Shown: piece after piece, positions 11,761-20,826 of the stretch
Position numbering within the stretch: position 1 is the first letter of the stretch
Layout: each line of letters begins with the position of its first letter
Assembly: GCA_030789695.1 (NCBI GenBank)
Contig: CM061139.1
Coordinates: 200,481,641-200,545,640 of the forward strand
Origin: Scilla litardierei
Lineage: Eukaryota > Streptophyta > Magnoliopsida > Asparagales > Asparagaceae
Direction of reading: 5' to 3'
Length of the DNA stretch: 64,000 bases
Position numbers and translations under genes: made by a program
Notes under the pieces: model-generated
Seen by the model: the letters and a program-made list of their open reading frames with translations, nothing else
Database searches by the model: none
Told to the model about the DNA's origin: nothing

Positions 11761-14700
11761 ACTCACTTTCACCTCTCTCTATCTCTGTATCAATTCCCTA
11801 TCGATTCTCTAACTCTTTTTTCTCTCTAACTCGCTCTTCTCTAACTCTAAATTAATGTTAAAAAATTCTATATCAATTATTATTTCCTTATGTTTGTGTG
11901 TGTATATGATACGATCCGGTAGGTCGATCAATCAAATCGGCGATTTAGAATTTTTTTTAAAACGTGTTTTGTATTTTATCCCCTAATAATGTTACTTTTT
12001 TCTTTTTCTTTTTTTATTTTGATTTCTATGCTAATACAACACGCAAGGGCAGAACTATGTACAACTTGTCCTGGACAACTAATGTCAAGATTTTTTTATT
12101 ATTATGTATAATCACATTCTCTCTCTCTCTCTCACTTTCACCTCTCTCTATCTCTGTATCAATTCCCCATCGATTCTCTAACTCTTTTCTCTCTAACTCG
12201 CTCTTCTCTAACTCGCTCTTCTCTAACTCTAAATTAATGTATATATCAATTATTATTTCCTTATGTTTGTGTGTGTATATGATACGATCCGGTAGGTCGA
12301 TCAATCAAATCAGCGATTTAAAAGTGAAAAAAATATATAAAGTGGAATTTTTATATGGAATTTCACGAAGAACAAAGATAACTGGATCTCGTTGAAGAGG
12401 AGACACTCTCTCCTAGCGTTTGGAAATAAAATCCTAAAACACCTTCGTAAGACGCCTAATATTTCTTCACAAAATAAGCATAACCCTTCACGAAAGGTGG
12501 CTAGCCCTAATTAAAAGAAACGGGGAATTACTAATCTAGTCTGAAAAGACTAGAATACCCCTACGCCCACTAGGCCATGTCCCCACGTCTCCTGCGCCGA
12601 AAGTAAGTCTTCCAAGTGGGACTCGAGTCTTGCAGGGGTGCGGATGCGGCTAATGGGCCGTCGGTTAATGGAGCGGACACATCAATACCCCCTAAAAGAG
12701 CCACCTTGTCCTCAAGGTGGTAGTCTGGGAACTGCTCATGCATCATGTCGTACGCCTCCCACGTACCATCACAGTCCAACCAATGTATCAGCACCTCCTT
12801 GCGCTTGCCAGGATATTGTCGAACTGCACGAACTTCCAACGGCTCCAACATCACCTCCATGTCCTCATTCAATATAGGTGGCAGGGTGGACGATGTCGTC
12901 TGCTCTCCAATGGCTCTCCGTAACTGGGACACATGGAACACCGGGTGGATCTTCGATGCGGGTGGTAGCCTCAATCTGTATGCCACCTGACCAATCTTGG
13001 CCTCTATCTCAAAGGGTCTGTAGTATCGGGCTGCTAGCTTTTCGTTCCTCCTCCTCGCCAGTGACCTTTGTTTGTACGGCCTCAGCTTCAGATACACCAT
13101 ATCCCCCTCCTGGAAGTACACATCCCGACGGTGTCCATCAGCTCTAGTCTCATCACTTGTTGCGCTCTCAGAAGGTGTTTCTTCAGCTCCTCCAACAGAC
13201 TATCTCTCTCCTGCATATACCCCTATACCTGTGAAACCTGAGTCTGTCTGTCCCCAAAGCAAAGCAAAGCGGGTGGGTCATGCCCGTACAGAACCCGGAA
13301 TGGCGCTGTACCGGCGGCCGAATGGTAAGAAGTGTTGTACCAGTACTCGGACCATGCTAACCAATGGTGCCACTGACGTGGTGTCTCTGAAGCAAAACAC
13401 CGCAGATATGTCTCTATGCTATGGTTCACCACCTCGGTCTGTCCGTCCGTATGAGGATGATAGGATGTACTCCTCTTCAGCACCGTTCCCTGAACCCTGA
13501 ATGGCTCCCTCCAAAAGCCACTTAGGAATACCTGGTCTCTGTCAGACATTATAGACGTCGGTACTCTATGTAGTCGTATTACCTCCCGAATGAACACCGT
13601 TGCCATCGATACTGCTGTGTAAGGATGCTTTAGAGGAATAAAATGAGCATACTTACTCAGCCTATCTACCACCATAAATATCACCGTGAACCCATATGAT
13701 CTCGGCAGCCCATCGATGAAGTCCATTGTGACCTCCTCACAAACCTGCTCAGGCAAGGCCAACTGCTGCAACAACACCGTTGGTGCTATGGCCATGTACT
13801 TGTGATGCTGGCAGACATCATAAGCAGCTACTAATCGAGCTATCATCTTTCTCATCCCTGGCCAATACACCTCCCGAGCCATCCTTATATAGGTTTGATG
13901 CACCCCCGACTGGCCACCCACCTCGGAGCTATGAAACATCTGAAACAAGACTGGTATAATAGTGGACGTCTGTGGTAACACTAATCTTCCCTGGTACAGG
14001 AGTCTCTGTCCCTCCATCGAGTATTCCTTCGGTCCCCCTGCTCCGCTTTGTAGTGAGTCCTTGATCTGCTTCAGCTCGGGGTCTGCCTCCGCCTCCTGTA
14101 ACATCGGCTCCCACTCTAACCACATAAGCAAGGATAGAGCTCTTACGCTAATGCCCTCCTCGCTGCGTGATAAGACATCGACATCCTTATTCTCCAGCCC
14201 GGGCCTGTACTCAATAGAAAACAGGTATCCTACTAGCTTGGACAACCACCTCTGATGCTCCTCTACGACCAACCACTGCTCCAATAAATATTGGAGACTA
14301 CGCTGGTCTGTCCTGACCACGAAGTCCATCCCCAAAAGATACAGCCGCCACTTCTGCACTGCCAAGACGATAGCCATAAGTTCCCTCTCGTATACAGACT
14401 TCAGTTGCGCTCTGGATGATAACACCTGACTGAAGTAGGCTATCGGTCGCCCCTCCTGCATCAACACTGTCCCCAAGCCATAACCCGACGCATCGGTCTC
14501 CACGACAAATGGTACACTGAAATCTGGTAGAGCCAGCACCGGTGCCGTAGTCATCGCTACCTTCAAGGCCTCGAACGCCTTGCTCGATTCCTCTCTCAAC
14601 TGAAACCATCATTCTTCAACTGTTCGGTAAGGGGCCAAGCTATGGTACTATACCCCTTCATAAACTTTCTATAGTATCATGTCAGCCCAAGGAAGCCCTG

Positions 14701-17700
14701 TAACGCCCTCAACGTCGTAGGCAGTGACCAGTCTAATATTGCCTCTATCTTCGATCTATCAGCTGCCACTCCTGCCTCAGAAACTACATGCCCCAGATAC
14801 TCGATCTACCTCTGTCCAAACTTGCACTTCTTCTGGTTTGCATACAGCTGATGCACCAATAGCTCCTGAAAGGCCAACTCCAAGTGCACAAGATGCTCTG
14901 TCATAGTCCTACTGTAGATGAGTATGTCGTCGAAGAACACCAATATGAACCTCCTCAGAAATGGCTGGAACACCTTGTTCATCAAGGCCTGAAAGGTAGA
15001 GGAAGAATTGGTCAAGCCGAAAGGTATGACCAAGAACTCGTAATGCCCCTCATGTGTGCAAAACATCGTCTTCGGCACATCCTCTGGCCTCATTAGTATC
15101 TGGTGGTACCCCAATCTCAGATCGATTTTCGAAAAGACCGATGCCCAGTGAAGCTCATCCAACAACTCATCGATCACTGGAATAGGGAACTTGTTGGGAA
15201 CAGTTTCCTTATTCAGTGCTCGGTAGTCAATGCAGAAATGCCAGCTCCCGTCCTTCTTTACTAGTAATACATGGCTAGAGAATGGGCTAACACTGGGCTA
15301 GATCATCTCCGCCTGCATCATCTCTCGCACCATCCTCTCTATCTCGTCCTTTTGCACATGCGGATACCGATATGGTCGTACACTCACTGGTGCTGTCTCT
15401 CACGCAAAACTATTGCATGCTCGTGCCCCCGTACTGGTGGTAATCCATGTGGATCCTGAAAGATCTCCTGATACCACTCTATCAACTGCTCCACCACGGC
15501 TGGGGTCTCCTCCTATGTGCCTCACCCTCCGTCACCGCACCTCGACACTCCACCAGAAACCCCTCTCCTGATCTCTGCAAGGTGCGTGATATGGCTTTAA
15601 AAGCCACTAAGGAAAAACAGAGGCAATGGTCTCCTGTCAAAACCACTGCGCGGTCCCCCTCCTGGAACTCCATCCTGAGCTGTTTCCAATTCACCTTGAC
15701 CTTGCCCAAACCATTCAGCCACTGTACGCCCAAAATCACATCAACAACTATATGGGCAAGAAATCCTCCATGATCTGCACATCCTGTAATGTCAAGCACA
15801 GTCTCTTGCATATCCCACTGCTCTCCTCCATCCTCCCTGTACCCAACAGGACAGTAAACTTCTCCAAGGTGCTCAGCTGTAGCCCATGGCGATCCACCAA
15901 CTGTCTAAAAATGAAGTTGTGGGTGGCCCCACTGTCAATGAGACTGTCACGGTAGTGTCGTCTAACCGCCCTGACAACTTCATGGTATGGTTCGGTATGA
16001 ACCCTACCACGGAGTTCAGGGATACCTCTGCTACATCCAGATGGGACTTCTCCTCCTCTGCGACATCCTCGGTCTCATACTCCTCCTCACCAACATACCC
16101 CTCCTTATCGGACACGATAGTGATCTGCAACAACCGGCTCGCATAACAGTGACCGTGATAAACCGCTCATCGCAGCGAAAGTACATCCCTTTCGCTCTAT
16201 TCTCCCGTACCTCTGCCTTTGTCACTCGGCTCCCCAATGTGGCTGGGCATGTCTATCCTCTAGCCTCAGGTGCTCCTGTAGGAGCCCTCGGTGCTGCTAC
16301 TGGTGCTGGACGGGAATTTTGGGTCCCCAAGCTCCCTATATCCTCCTCTACTCAGCATGCTTCTTCTCAACCTTCTGTGCAAGGCGAATCAGGTCCTCCA
16401 AGCTTCCGGGGCTCTGTATCCTCAGCTCGGCACAAATGGAGGGCTTCAACCCTCCCATGAAGTTCCCCATCAGTATCTCCTCGGTAACCCCATGTACTTG
16501 GCCCGATAGAAGCTCAAACTTCTTGATGAAATCCCGCACCGTGCCCTCCTTCTTGAGTGCTCTGAGCTGCTCGTAAAAGTCTCCCCACGGCGTCTCCTGA
16601 AATCAATCCATCAGGTATGCTGTTAGCTCTATCCACGAGTAAAAGGGGTGTAGGGATATCCACCACGGGTACCATGCCAACACCTCCCCCTCAAAGTAAA
16701 TGCCGATGACATGTAGGACCTCCTCCTTCGTAAACCCCATCACATGGAAGTAACACTCTGCTCTGTAAATCCATCCATCCGGATCGGTGCCCTCAAACAC
16801 TGGCATCTTCAGCTTCTTCATTCGTCGGTCAACATTGGCGTCTCCATACACCGCTCTTTCCGTCCTCCTCCCTTGTGGAACATACCCCCATCCAACTCCC
16901 CCGTAGCCATGACCCACAGGTGGGTTGTTCTCCTCCCACGCATACTCCTCCTCCGGCCACTGTGGTCTGCCATCAGGTCCCAACCCATTTGATCCTCCAA
17001 AATGCCTTCCCGTGCCCTCTCCACGCCCCGAAAAGCCAGCAAATACCTCCCGGGGGTTCACCGTCGCTGGTGCCCCCTGGGGAAAGGCCCTTTCACACCC
17101 CAACTGTGTGGCGGGGGCCCCAAAAGGCCAAACAGGGGGCCCCTGGCCCCTGTTTTGCTGGACGGGGGCGGCACGACCCCCGCCCGCCTGCAGCAAGGTC
17201 GCGCTGCCCTTGGCGGCTGTCTGCCGGGCCGCACAGCCCTCTGCAGCCCATGGCAGGGCAGCACCGGGCCCTAGGGCCAGTGCACGGATCCGTTGGGTTA
17301 TCGGAGGGCAGGCACGCCTTCCCAGGTCACCGTCGCCCCCGGCCGACCCCCTGGTGGGGGTTTGGCCCTTCCTCCTCCACTCCAGACTCCTTCGTTCTCG
17401 TCCCCGTCGTCGTCTCGTTGTTAGTTGATGTTCCGGGAAACATCCTCGCCATCTTCGCTTCATGGGCCCTTAATTGTTGGACCTCAGGATCTGAATCATC
17501 CACGAGCTCCTCCAAAATCTCCCCTTGAACCTTCTTCCCCTTCTTTTTTTCTCCTTTTTCACCATAAGGGTTTGAATGAATTGGCCGATTTGACCAATTT
17601 CCGCCTTCATTTCCACCCTCATTGCTCGTAAATCACATTGCATCTCGTCTTGCGTGTGAGCAACGTCCTTGAATCCTACAGTGATTCTCTCATTCATGGC

Positions 17701-20640
17701 CGCTGATTCTTTTTGGAACTCTTCGTGCAACCTTAAATCTTCTCATCCATGGAATCCGCCTTCGATCTCGTGCTCGCCGCCATTAGATCTCACCGTTTTG
17801 ATACCAATTTGATACGATCCGGTAGGTCGATCAATCAAATCAGTGATTTAAAAGTGAAAAAAATATATAAAGTGGAATTTTTTTAAGGAATTTCATGAAG
17901 AACAAAGATAACTGGAACTCGTTGAAGAGGAGACCCTCTCTCCTAGCTTTTAATTGAACGGAAATAAAAGCCTAAAACACCTTCGCAAGACGCCTAATTG
18001 TTCTTCACAAAATAAGCATAAACCTTCACGAAAGGCGGCTAGCCCTAATTAAAAGAAAAGGGGAATTACTAATCTAGTCTGAAAAGACTAGAATACCCCT
18101 ACGCCTATTAAGCCATGTCCACACGTCTCCTGCGCCGAAATTAAGTCTTCCAAGCTGGACCCGAGTCTTGCAGGGGTGCGGGTGCGGCTAGTGGGCCGCC
18201 GGTTGATGGAGCGGACGCATCAATATATGTATTAATTACTGGGTGTTTATCAAATTTTATTTACATAGGCATTCATGTTTATATGTATGATACTATTTTG
18301 TCAACTTAAATAGACATTTTATATGTTTTATATCATTTTTTGAATATATGTATAATACTATTTTGTATCTACTATCAATAAATGATTAAAGCATGTTAAC
18401 GTTTAATTTTTTTTTGATATTTTAAAAAAATATTCTTTTTATCATCTTTATTTTCGCACAGGGCCAAAAAATTACTGGTTACGCCACTGTAATATAAGGT
18501 TTGTTCAATCTTTTCTTTTCTCATTGCATGTCAGCATCAAACAAACACTGCACAATTTGGCCAATTTCTTATTCATCCCCACACACACACGAAATATGCT
18601 CCAAAGTAGTCTGTTTTGTATCTTGATCAATAAGGTAACACATTTGAAGATCATGTTCACATGATGATGTTTTGATGTTGCAGTTGCGACGCCCGGCCAA
18701 TCTAAGGGTGGCAGTGATGCAACGGTCGCGATCGTGGTGAGCCTTGTTGTTGGTGGGCTGCTACTGATTTGTGTTGGATGTTTCTTGTGGAGAAGGAAGA
18801 AGAAGAGAGAGTGTGAGATAACATATTCTGATAGCTCATGATAGTTTCAGCTATATGTTGGGGACTAAAATACAGATCTGATTTGATTTTTGTTATGTTT
18901 AGCAATTTTAGGAACACTCGTGTTTTTCAATGAACACTCGAACCACGAGACGAGAAGGGCCGATCACGACCTGGATCTACCTTTGTTTGATTTTGACTCG
19001 ATTGCTGTAGCAACAGACCATTTCTCGTCTGACAATAAACTTGGACAGGGTGGATTTGGACCAGTCTATAAGGTGAACATCTTTTCAACACTTTGAAGTA
19101 TGATGCATTGTGCAATCCTGGTCATTTTCTGATTATTTTCAGAGAAGATTATAAATAATATAGCATCATTCTCTATTATCCTGTGTGAATGTTCATGTAT
19201 ATGATGGTAAAATTATTTAGTCTTGCAGCATGAATAATTCAATGAAGTTTTACCTGATATCAGTTACAAGTATTAGGACAAATGACATTAGGCAAAGTTG
19301 AATAGAATATTTGTTTGATGGTAAGGATTTTGTATTGACAGGGAAAACTTGGAGACGGACATGATATAGCAGTTAAGAGACTTTCCAAGACATCAGTGCA
19401 AGGCATTGAAGAGTTCAAAAATGAGGTTATGCTTATTGCCAAGCTTCAGCATAGGAATCTCGTCCGGCTTCTTGGATGCTGCATTCAAGGGGATGAACGG
19501 ATGTTGATATATGAATACATGCCAAATACAGGCTTGGACTCTTTCCTTTTCGGTATATTCTTGCCTCCTTTAATTACAATTTTATACGTAATAATTCGCT
19601 TAAAATACGACTTCAGAAAAATAGACTAATATCGTTAGTAGGATATGAATGTCTTAGTATTTCGCATATCATGCTTGACTCAGACCATTATTGGGAAGCA
19701 TGTGTTTTATGTTACCTTGGGACAATTCGAAACGAGTAATAATATATGCGAGAGCTGATTTCAGAGAAAGGAAAAGGTGCATTGTTGGACTGGAAGACAC
19801 GACATCAGATTATTATAGGGGTCGCCCGAGGACTGCTCTATCTTCATCAAGATTCTAGATTCCGAATCATTCACAGGGATCTCAAAGCTAGCAATATCCT
19901 TCTGGATAAAGATATGAACCCCAAGATATCTGACTTTGGCATGGCAAGAATATTTGGTGGTGATGATGAGACAGATTTTAATACCATAAAAGTAGTCGGA
20001 ACATAGTAAGTGTGATTTATTGATAGGCATTGCACGCTTTCATAGAACTCTAAATGAAATTCACAGTATAATAACCTACTATTATCATGGCAAAATGCAG
20101 CGGATATATGTCTCCGGAGTATGCAATGGACGGGGTCTTCTCAGTGAAATCGGATGTGTTCAGCTTTGGCGTCCTAGTACTCGAAATCATAAGCGGAAAG
20201 AAGAACAGAGGAGTGTATGTGGTCCCTCCCCACATGAATCTTGTAGCACATGTAAGCGGCGACCTCACTTCTCTTGTTTCAACTTCAATGATAATTGTTC
20301 GAAATGTGACATATTGCGGATTTTGGTACAGGCTTGGAGTTTATGGAAGGAGGGGAAGAGCCTGCAGCTAGTCGATGACTCCATGAGCTACTCATTCCCG
20401 ACAAACGAAGTCCTTAAATGCATAAAGCTCGGTCTGTTATGTGTGCAAGAACAACCCAAAGACAGGCCATTGATGTCAGCCGTCGTGCTGATGTTGGGCA
20501 GCGAACATACATCTTTGCCACAGCCTAAGCAACCTGGTTTTGCGGCAAGAAGAGGGCCATTTGAAGCAGATACATCGTCAAGCAATCAAGATTCATGTAA
20601 TATGCAAGAAATTAGTCTTACCATGTTCGAACCTAGATAG
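5040..20640 (+). CDS. G-type lectin S-receptor-like serine/threonine protein kinase, copy 1 (seven exons)
   Basis: This is a plasma-membrane receptor kinase of the S-domain family: an extracellular lectin module senses a ligand and a cytosolic Ser/Thr kinase signals. The exons are 5040-6342, 18684-18812, 18903-19072, 19342-19552, 19765-20005, 20101-20251 and 20332-20640. They sum to 2514 bases, exactly 838 codons with the stop, and every junction is GT-AG and in frame. In order come a signal peptide, B-lectin, S-locus glycoprotein domain, EGF-like region, PAN/apple domain, one membrane helix, and a kinase with [24 protein letters not shown] and DFG motifs (an RD kinase). A length of 837 residues is normal for the family. 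Intron 1 is 12.3 kb and full of transposons. The ligand is unknown; a role in self-incompatibility is not implied. Confidence 0.9.
6343..6720 (+). other. 5' part of intron 1, shared with the paralogs
   Basis: The intron starts GTAAGA. The words GGCATGTGATATCTGAGAAA and CAGTCCTTTT near 6455-6495 recur in intron 1 of copy 2 (56650-56680) and in the orphan segment at 42200-42240. After about 6500 the similarity ends, which suggests an insertion or deletion in copy 1. No gene is seen here. Confidence 0.6.
6740..7400 (-). mobile_element. Copia-type LTR-like repeat in intron 1
   Basis: It contains the word series CTAGAG.GAGG.TGATTAGTG, GCGGAAACGAAACAA and CACAATGATTTTTATTCTGGTTC. This order recurs at 9407-9560 and is partly seen at 57000-57060. 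The series is common in copia LTRs of plants, in reverse orientation. I find no coding region and no clear ends. The family assignment rests on memory of such repeats and is tentative. Confidence 0.35.
7410..7556. repeat. Near-perfect inverted repeat (63-base arms, 21-base spacer)
   Basis: The left arm is 7410-7472, the right arm 7494-7556 and the spacer 7473-7493. The loop-proximal half (about 35 bases, around CACATAAAGCAACCAAGC) pairs with one mismatch. The outer end GTATCATACG pairs with CGTATGATAC. Mismatches are concentrated in about ten bases in the middle (7428-7437 against 7530-7538). It ends one base before the LTR fragment at 7558. It could be a foldback element, a recent inverted duplication or a young microRNA-like precursor. 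It has no protein coding capacity. Confidence 0.8.
7558..7882 (-). mobile_element. Tat/Retand-like LTR fragment, inverted
   Basis: Read on the minus strand this matches the 3' part of the LTR at 52962-53743. Shared blocks include GGATTTGG-style words, CCCAGATCTGACCCCCCTGA, CGCTACTCTG, GTCCAACGACCGACG and the end TTTTTGGCCGAAACA (plus strand TGTTTCGGCC at 7558). It is truncated at about 7882, where the DNA-transposon-like repeat begins. Confidence 0.6.
7883..9395. mobile_element. Non-autonomous DNA transposon remnant (hAT-like)
   Basis: The left end CAAGGTTCTAAATGGCG and the right end GGGACCTTG (inverted: CAAGGTCCC...) form an imperfect terminal inverted repeat. Just inside both ends are GGCGTG, GGCTTAAGG and GAGGCGTGCC words. 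Ends of the type AAGGTTCTAAA with GCGCC repeats are familiar from non-autonomous hAT elements of plants. No transposase is coded. I see no matching 8-base target duplication, so the exact ends and the class are uncertain. The interior is AT-rich; GA-rich repeats (GAAGAACTGAAGAAGC) occupy 8950-9130. Confidence 0.4.
9396..11252 (-). mobile_element. Copia-type LTR-like repeat carrying a palindrome array
   Basis: It starts with CACTAGAGGGGGGATGACTAG, then has TTTTACCCTGGTTTCCC and a run of CACACAGAGA / CACAAAGAGA units (9595-9785). The stretch 10257-10745 is filled with TCGACTGT units. It then continues with leucine-codon-like TCCAAGC repeats to about 11250, including short direct repeats of CCTCCAAGCATTATGC. 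The opening words match 6770-7060, so both are probably one LTR family. No coding region or internal domain is present. Confidence 0.4.
10257..10745. repeat. Array of ACAGTCGACTGT / CAGGCGACTGT palindromic units
   Basis: About seventeen units are spaced irregularly by some 15-60 bases. The perfect dyad ACAGTCGACTGT occurs near 10341, 10541 and 10667. Others carry one change, most often GGCGACTG. The intervening sequence is not repeated, so this is not a simple minisatellite. The motif is a SalI-centred dyad. Function is unknown. Confidence 0.8.
11253..11425 (-). mobile_element. Inverted LTR end of the chromovirus-style family
   Basis: On the minus strand it starts TGTTACGACCTGAAGATCGTG at 11425 and continues with a segment alignable to 39309-39370 on the plus strand (TGTTACGACCTAAAGATCGTG, CCGACCTTCCGTC). 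It also contains an inverted pair of GGCGCTCTACG words near 11283 and 11310. It is truncated on the left and has no coding function. Confidence 0.55.
11559..12320 (+). repeat. Tandem duplication spanning the left end of the chromovirus
   Basis: Unit 1 (about 11559-11950) and unit 2 (about 11958-12320) share TTTAAAACGTGTTTTGTATTTTATC, a CTAATATAACACGCA word, GTACAACTTGTCCTGGACAA, a TC repeat, TAACTCGCTCTTCTC and TATATGATACGATCCGGTAGG. Both units end in the first 45 bases or so of the chromovirus LTR, so the duplication happened after that insertion. The TC run is longer in unit 1. Confidence 0.85.
11717..11759 (+). repeat. (TC)n microsatellite
   Basis: An uninterrupted TC dinucleotide run of about 20 units lies inside unit 1 of the tandem duplication. 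The homologous run in unit 2 (12117-12133) is much shorter, as expected of slippage. Confidence 0.95.
12280..12684 (-). mobile_element. Chromovirus 3' LTR
   Basis: It starts TGATACGATCC and ends GGACACATCA on the plus strand, with TG...CA ends. Just inside the element (12685-12700) the minus strand reads CTTTTAGGGGGTAT, a polypurine-tract-like run, which marks this as the 3' LTR. The stop codon of the chromodomain ORF lies inside it. Confidence 0.85.
12570..13121 (-). CDS. Integrase C-terminal region with chromodomain
   Basis: The 183-residue frame begins in the integrase C-terminal fold ([35 protein letters not shown]). It then has a chromodomain-like segment ([27 protein letters not shown]) at about residues 95-145. 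Such chromodomains help direct chromoviruses to particular chromatin. The frame is separated from the upstream integrase frame by a break near 13122-13222. The last 38 residues or so are coded by the LTR. Confidence 0.8.
   Translation of the reverse strand: MYFQEGDMVYLKLRPYKQRSLARRRNEKLAARYYRPFEIEAKIGQVAYRLRLPPASKIHPVFHVSQLRRAIGEQTTSSTLPPILNEDMEVMLEPLEVRAVRQYPGKRKEVLIHWLDCDGTWEAYDMMHEQFPDYHLEDKVALLGGIDVSAPLTDGPLAASAPLQDSSPTWKTYFRRRRRGDMA
13223..14599 (-). CDS. RNase H and integrase core of the chromovirus pol
   Basis: This 458-residue open frame starts within the RT/RNase H connection. RNase H motifs include [19 protein letters not shown] and RTDQRSL. Then follow the HHCC finger region (CQHHKY) and the integrase core with D ([10 protein letters not shown]), D (SDRDQVFLS) and E ([10 protein letters not shown]). 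The frame closes near 13223, before the C-terminal domain, through a premature stop or frameshift. The catalytic triad looks intact although the gene is broken elsewhere. Confidence 0.85.
   Translation of the reverse strand: MREESSKAFEALKVAMTTAPVLALPDFSVPFVVETDASGYGLGTVLMQEGRPIAYFSQVLSSRAQLKSVYERELMAIVLAVQKWRLYLLGMDFVVRTDQRSLQYLLEQWLVVEEHQRWLSKLVGYLFSIEYRPGLENKDVDVLSRSEEGISVRALSLLMWLEWEPMLQEAEADPELKQIKDSLQSGAGGPKEYSMEGQRLLYQGRLVLPQTSTIIPVLFQMFHSSEVGGQSGVHQTYIRMAREVYWPGMRKMIARLVAAYDVCQHHKYMAIAPTVLLQQLALPEQVCEEVTMDFIDGLPRSYGFTVIFMVVDRLSKYAHFIPLKHPYTAVSMATVFIREVIRLHRVPTSIMSDRDQVFLSGFWREPFRVQGTVLKRSTSYHPHTDGQTEVVNHSIETYLRCFASETPRQWHHWLAWSEYWYNTSYHSAAGTAPFRVLYGHDPPALLCFGDRQTQVSQV
14600..15480 (-). 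pseudogene. Reverse transcriptase segment of the chromovirus, with stops
   Basis: The open frame at 14806-15177 has [25 protein letters not shown] and the catalytic motif FFDDILIYS. Towards 14600 recognisable thumb and connection sequence ([16 protein letters not shown]) is interrupted by stop codons. On the other side a conserved [14 protein letters not shown] stretch can be followed back to about 15290 in shifting frames. It is not functional. Confidence 0.8.
15482..16133 (-). pseudogene. Aspartic protease region of the chromovirus
   Basis: Two frames carry parts of a retropepsin-like domain. The frame at 15873-16133 holds the region that should contain the D-S/T-G active site, followed by a [13 protein letters not shown] stretch in place of the usual THNF. 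The frame at 15482-15811 has [14 protein letters not shown] and [13 protein letters not shown], the usual segment between protease and RT. The split and the missing active-site motif indicate decay. Confidence 0.65.
16348..17730 (-). pseudogene. Gag region of the chromovirus
   Basis: The minus-strand frames 17470-17730, 16603-17463 and 16348-16539 together resemble a gypsy gag. There is an N-terminal basic/coiled part, a low-complexity glycine, alanine and proline-rich linker, the capsid-like [18 protein letters not shown] segment at about 16790-16850, and the C-terminal part [12 protein letters not shown] and [12 protein letters not shown]. No zinc knuckle is clear. Frame breaks separate the three pieces. 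Confidence 0.7.
17793..17806 (-). other. Chromovirus primer binding site
   Basis: On the minus strand, three bases after the 5' LTR, the sequence reads TGGTATCAAAACGG. This resembles the common plant site TGGTATCAGAGC, complementary to the 3' end of initiator tRNA-Met. It has mismatches, as expected in an old copy. Confidence 0.65.
17810..18222 (-). mobile_element. Chromovirus 5' LTR
   Basis: It is 413 bases with TG...CA ends (TGATACGATCC to GGACGCATCA on the plus strand) and is collinear with 12280-12684 apart from a small insertion (AATTGAAC-like) and scattered substitutions. In coding orientation it is the 5' LTR because the primer site follows it. Confidence 0.85.
18223..18683 (+). other. 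3' end of intron 1
   Basis: AT-rich intron sequence resumes after the chromovirus and ends in a TGATGTTGCAG acceptor at 18683. There is a TTTTTTTT-rich stretch at 18405-18420 and GTTACGCCACTG at 18480. No gene or further complete element is visible. Confidence 0.7.
18684..18812 (+). CDS. Receptor kinase copy 1, exon 2: transmembrane segment
   Basis: It starts after TTGCAG and completes the codon split at 6342. It codes for a short serine/glycine-rich juxtamembrane stretch, then one helix ([20 protein letters not shown]) and a basic stop-transfer run (WRRKKKR). The donor GTGAGA at 18813 leaves one base. The size is typical of exon 2 in S-domain receptor kinase genes. Confidence 0.85.
18903..19072 (+). 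CDS. Receptor kinase copy 1, exon 3: juxtamembrane and glycine loop
   Basis: The acceptor TTTAG at 18902 keeps the frame; the next AG eight bases later would give a stop codon. The exon codes for the [18 protein letters not shown] segment and the ATP-binding loop [11 protein letters not shown]. It ends in phase 0 before GTGAAC. Confidence 0.85.
19342..19552 (+). CDS. Receptor kinase copy 1, exon 4: kinase N-lobe
   Basis: It starts at GGAAAACTTGG after TTGACAG. The exon has the ATP-anchoring lysine in IAVKRLSK, the helix-C glutamate in EEFKNEV, and the hinge LIYEYMPN. It ends at LFG with donor GTATAT, leaving one base. Confidence 0.9.
19765..20005 (+). CDS. Receptor kinase copy 1, exon 5: catalytic loop and activation segment
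   Basis: The acceptor is GATTTCAG. The exon contains the catalytic loop [12 protein letters not shown] and the metal-binding DFGMARIF, then the start of the activation segment up to VVGT. The donor GTAAGT at 20006 splits the next tyrosine codon. The arginine before the catalytic aspartate makes it an RD kinase. Confidence 0.9.
20101..20251 (+). CDS. Receptor kinase copy 1, exon 6: end of activation segment
   Basis: It starts after AAATGCAG and completes the split tyrosine to give [11 protein letters not shown], the plant form of the APE motif, followed by [19 protein letters not shown]. It ends in phase 0 at the donor GTAAGC. Confidence 0.9.
20332..20640 (+). CDS. Receptor kinase copy 1, exon 7: kinase C-lobe and tail
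   Basis: It starts after TTGGTACAG with AWSLWKEGK. It contains the conserved [14 protein letters not shown] and VVLMLGSE motifs and ends with the family-typical tail [10 protein letters not shown] and a TAG stop at 20638-20640. Confidence 0.9.
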   Translation, partial: AWSLWKEGKSLQLVDDSMSYSFPTNEVLKCIKLGLLCVQEQPKDRPLMSAVVLMLGSEHTSLPQPKQPGFAARRGPFEADTSSSNQDSCNMQEISLTMFEPR

Positions 20641-20826
20641 TGTTGCTTAGTAGTTTCACCTCTACAATTGGCTGGAGCATGTGTGCCTCAATATTGACGT
20701 TGGTTGATCTACATTGTGCTCAAATGTGCAATGAGGTTGGTTATGTAAGGCTCACGAACTAGATGTTTTTGTACTCAATGTATTCGTTTAATGCATGGAG
20801 TGAGTTGGAACTTTCCACCATTGTTG
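20641..20826 (+). other. 3' flank of receptor kinase copy 1
   Basis: Probable 3' untranslated sequence. It contains TTGTACTCAATGTATTCG and runs to the copia LTR at 20827. No clear AATAAA signal is seen before the element, so the native polyadenylation signal may be non-canonical or displaced. Confidence 0.5.

Larger units (their letters stand above)
12280..18222 (-). mobile_element. Chromovirus (Ty3/gypsy with chromodomain) in intron 1 of receptor copy 1
   Basis: It is a complete element on the minus strand: LTRs at 12280-12684 and 17810-18222, then in coding order gag, protease, reverse transcriptase, RNase H, integrase and chromodomain. The LTRs differ at some 25-30 positions in about 410 bases by eye, so the copy is old, and the coding region has stops and frame breaks. 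The flanks are GTATA (12275-12279) and ATATA (18223-18227), agreeing in four of five bases. The short LTRs and initiator-Met-type primer site fit a Reina-like lineage, but that subgroup is a guess. It lies antisense to the host gene. Confidence 0.9.
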
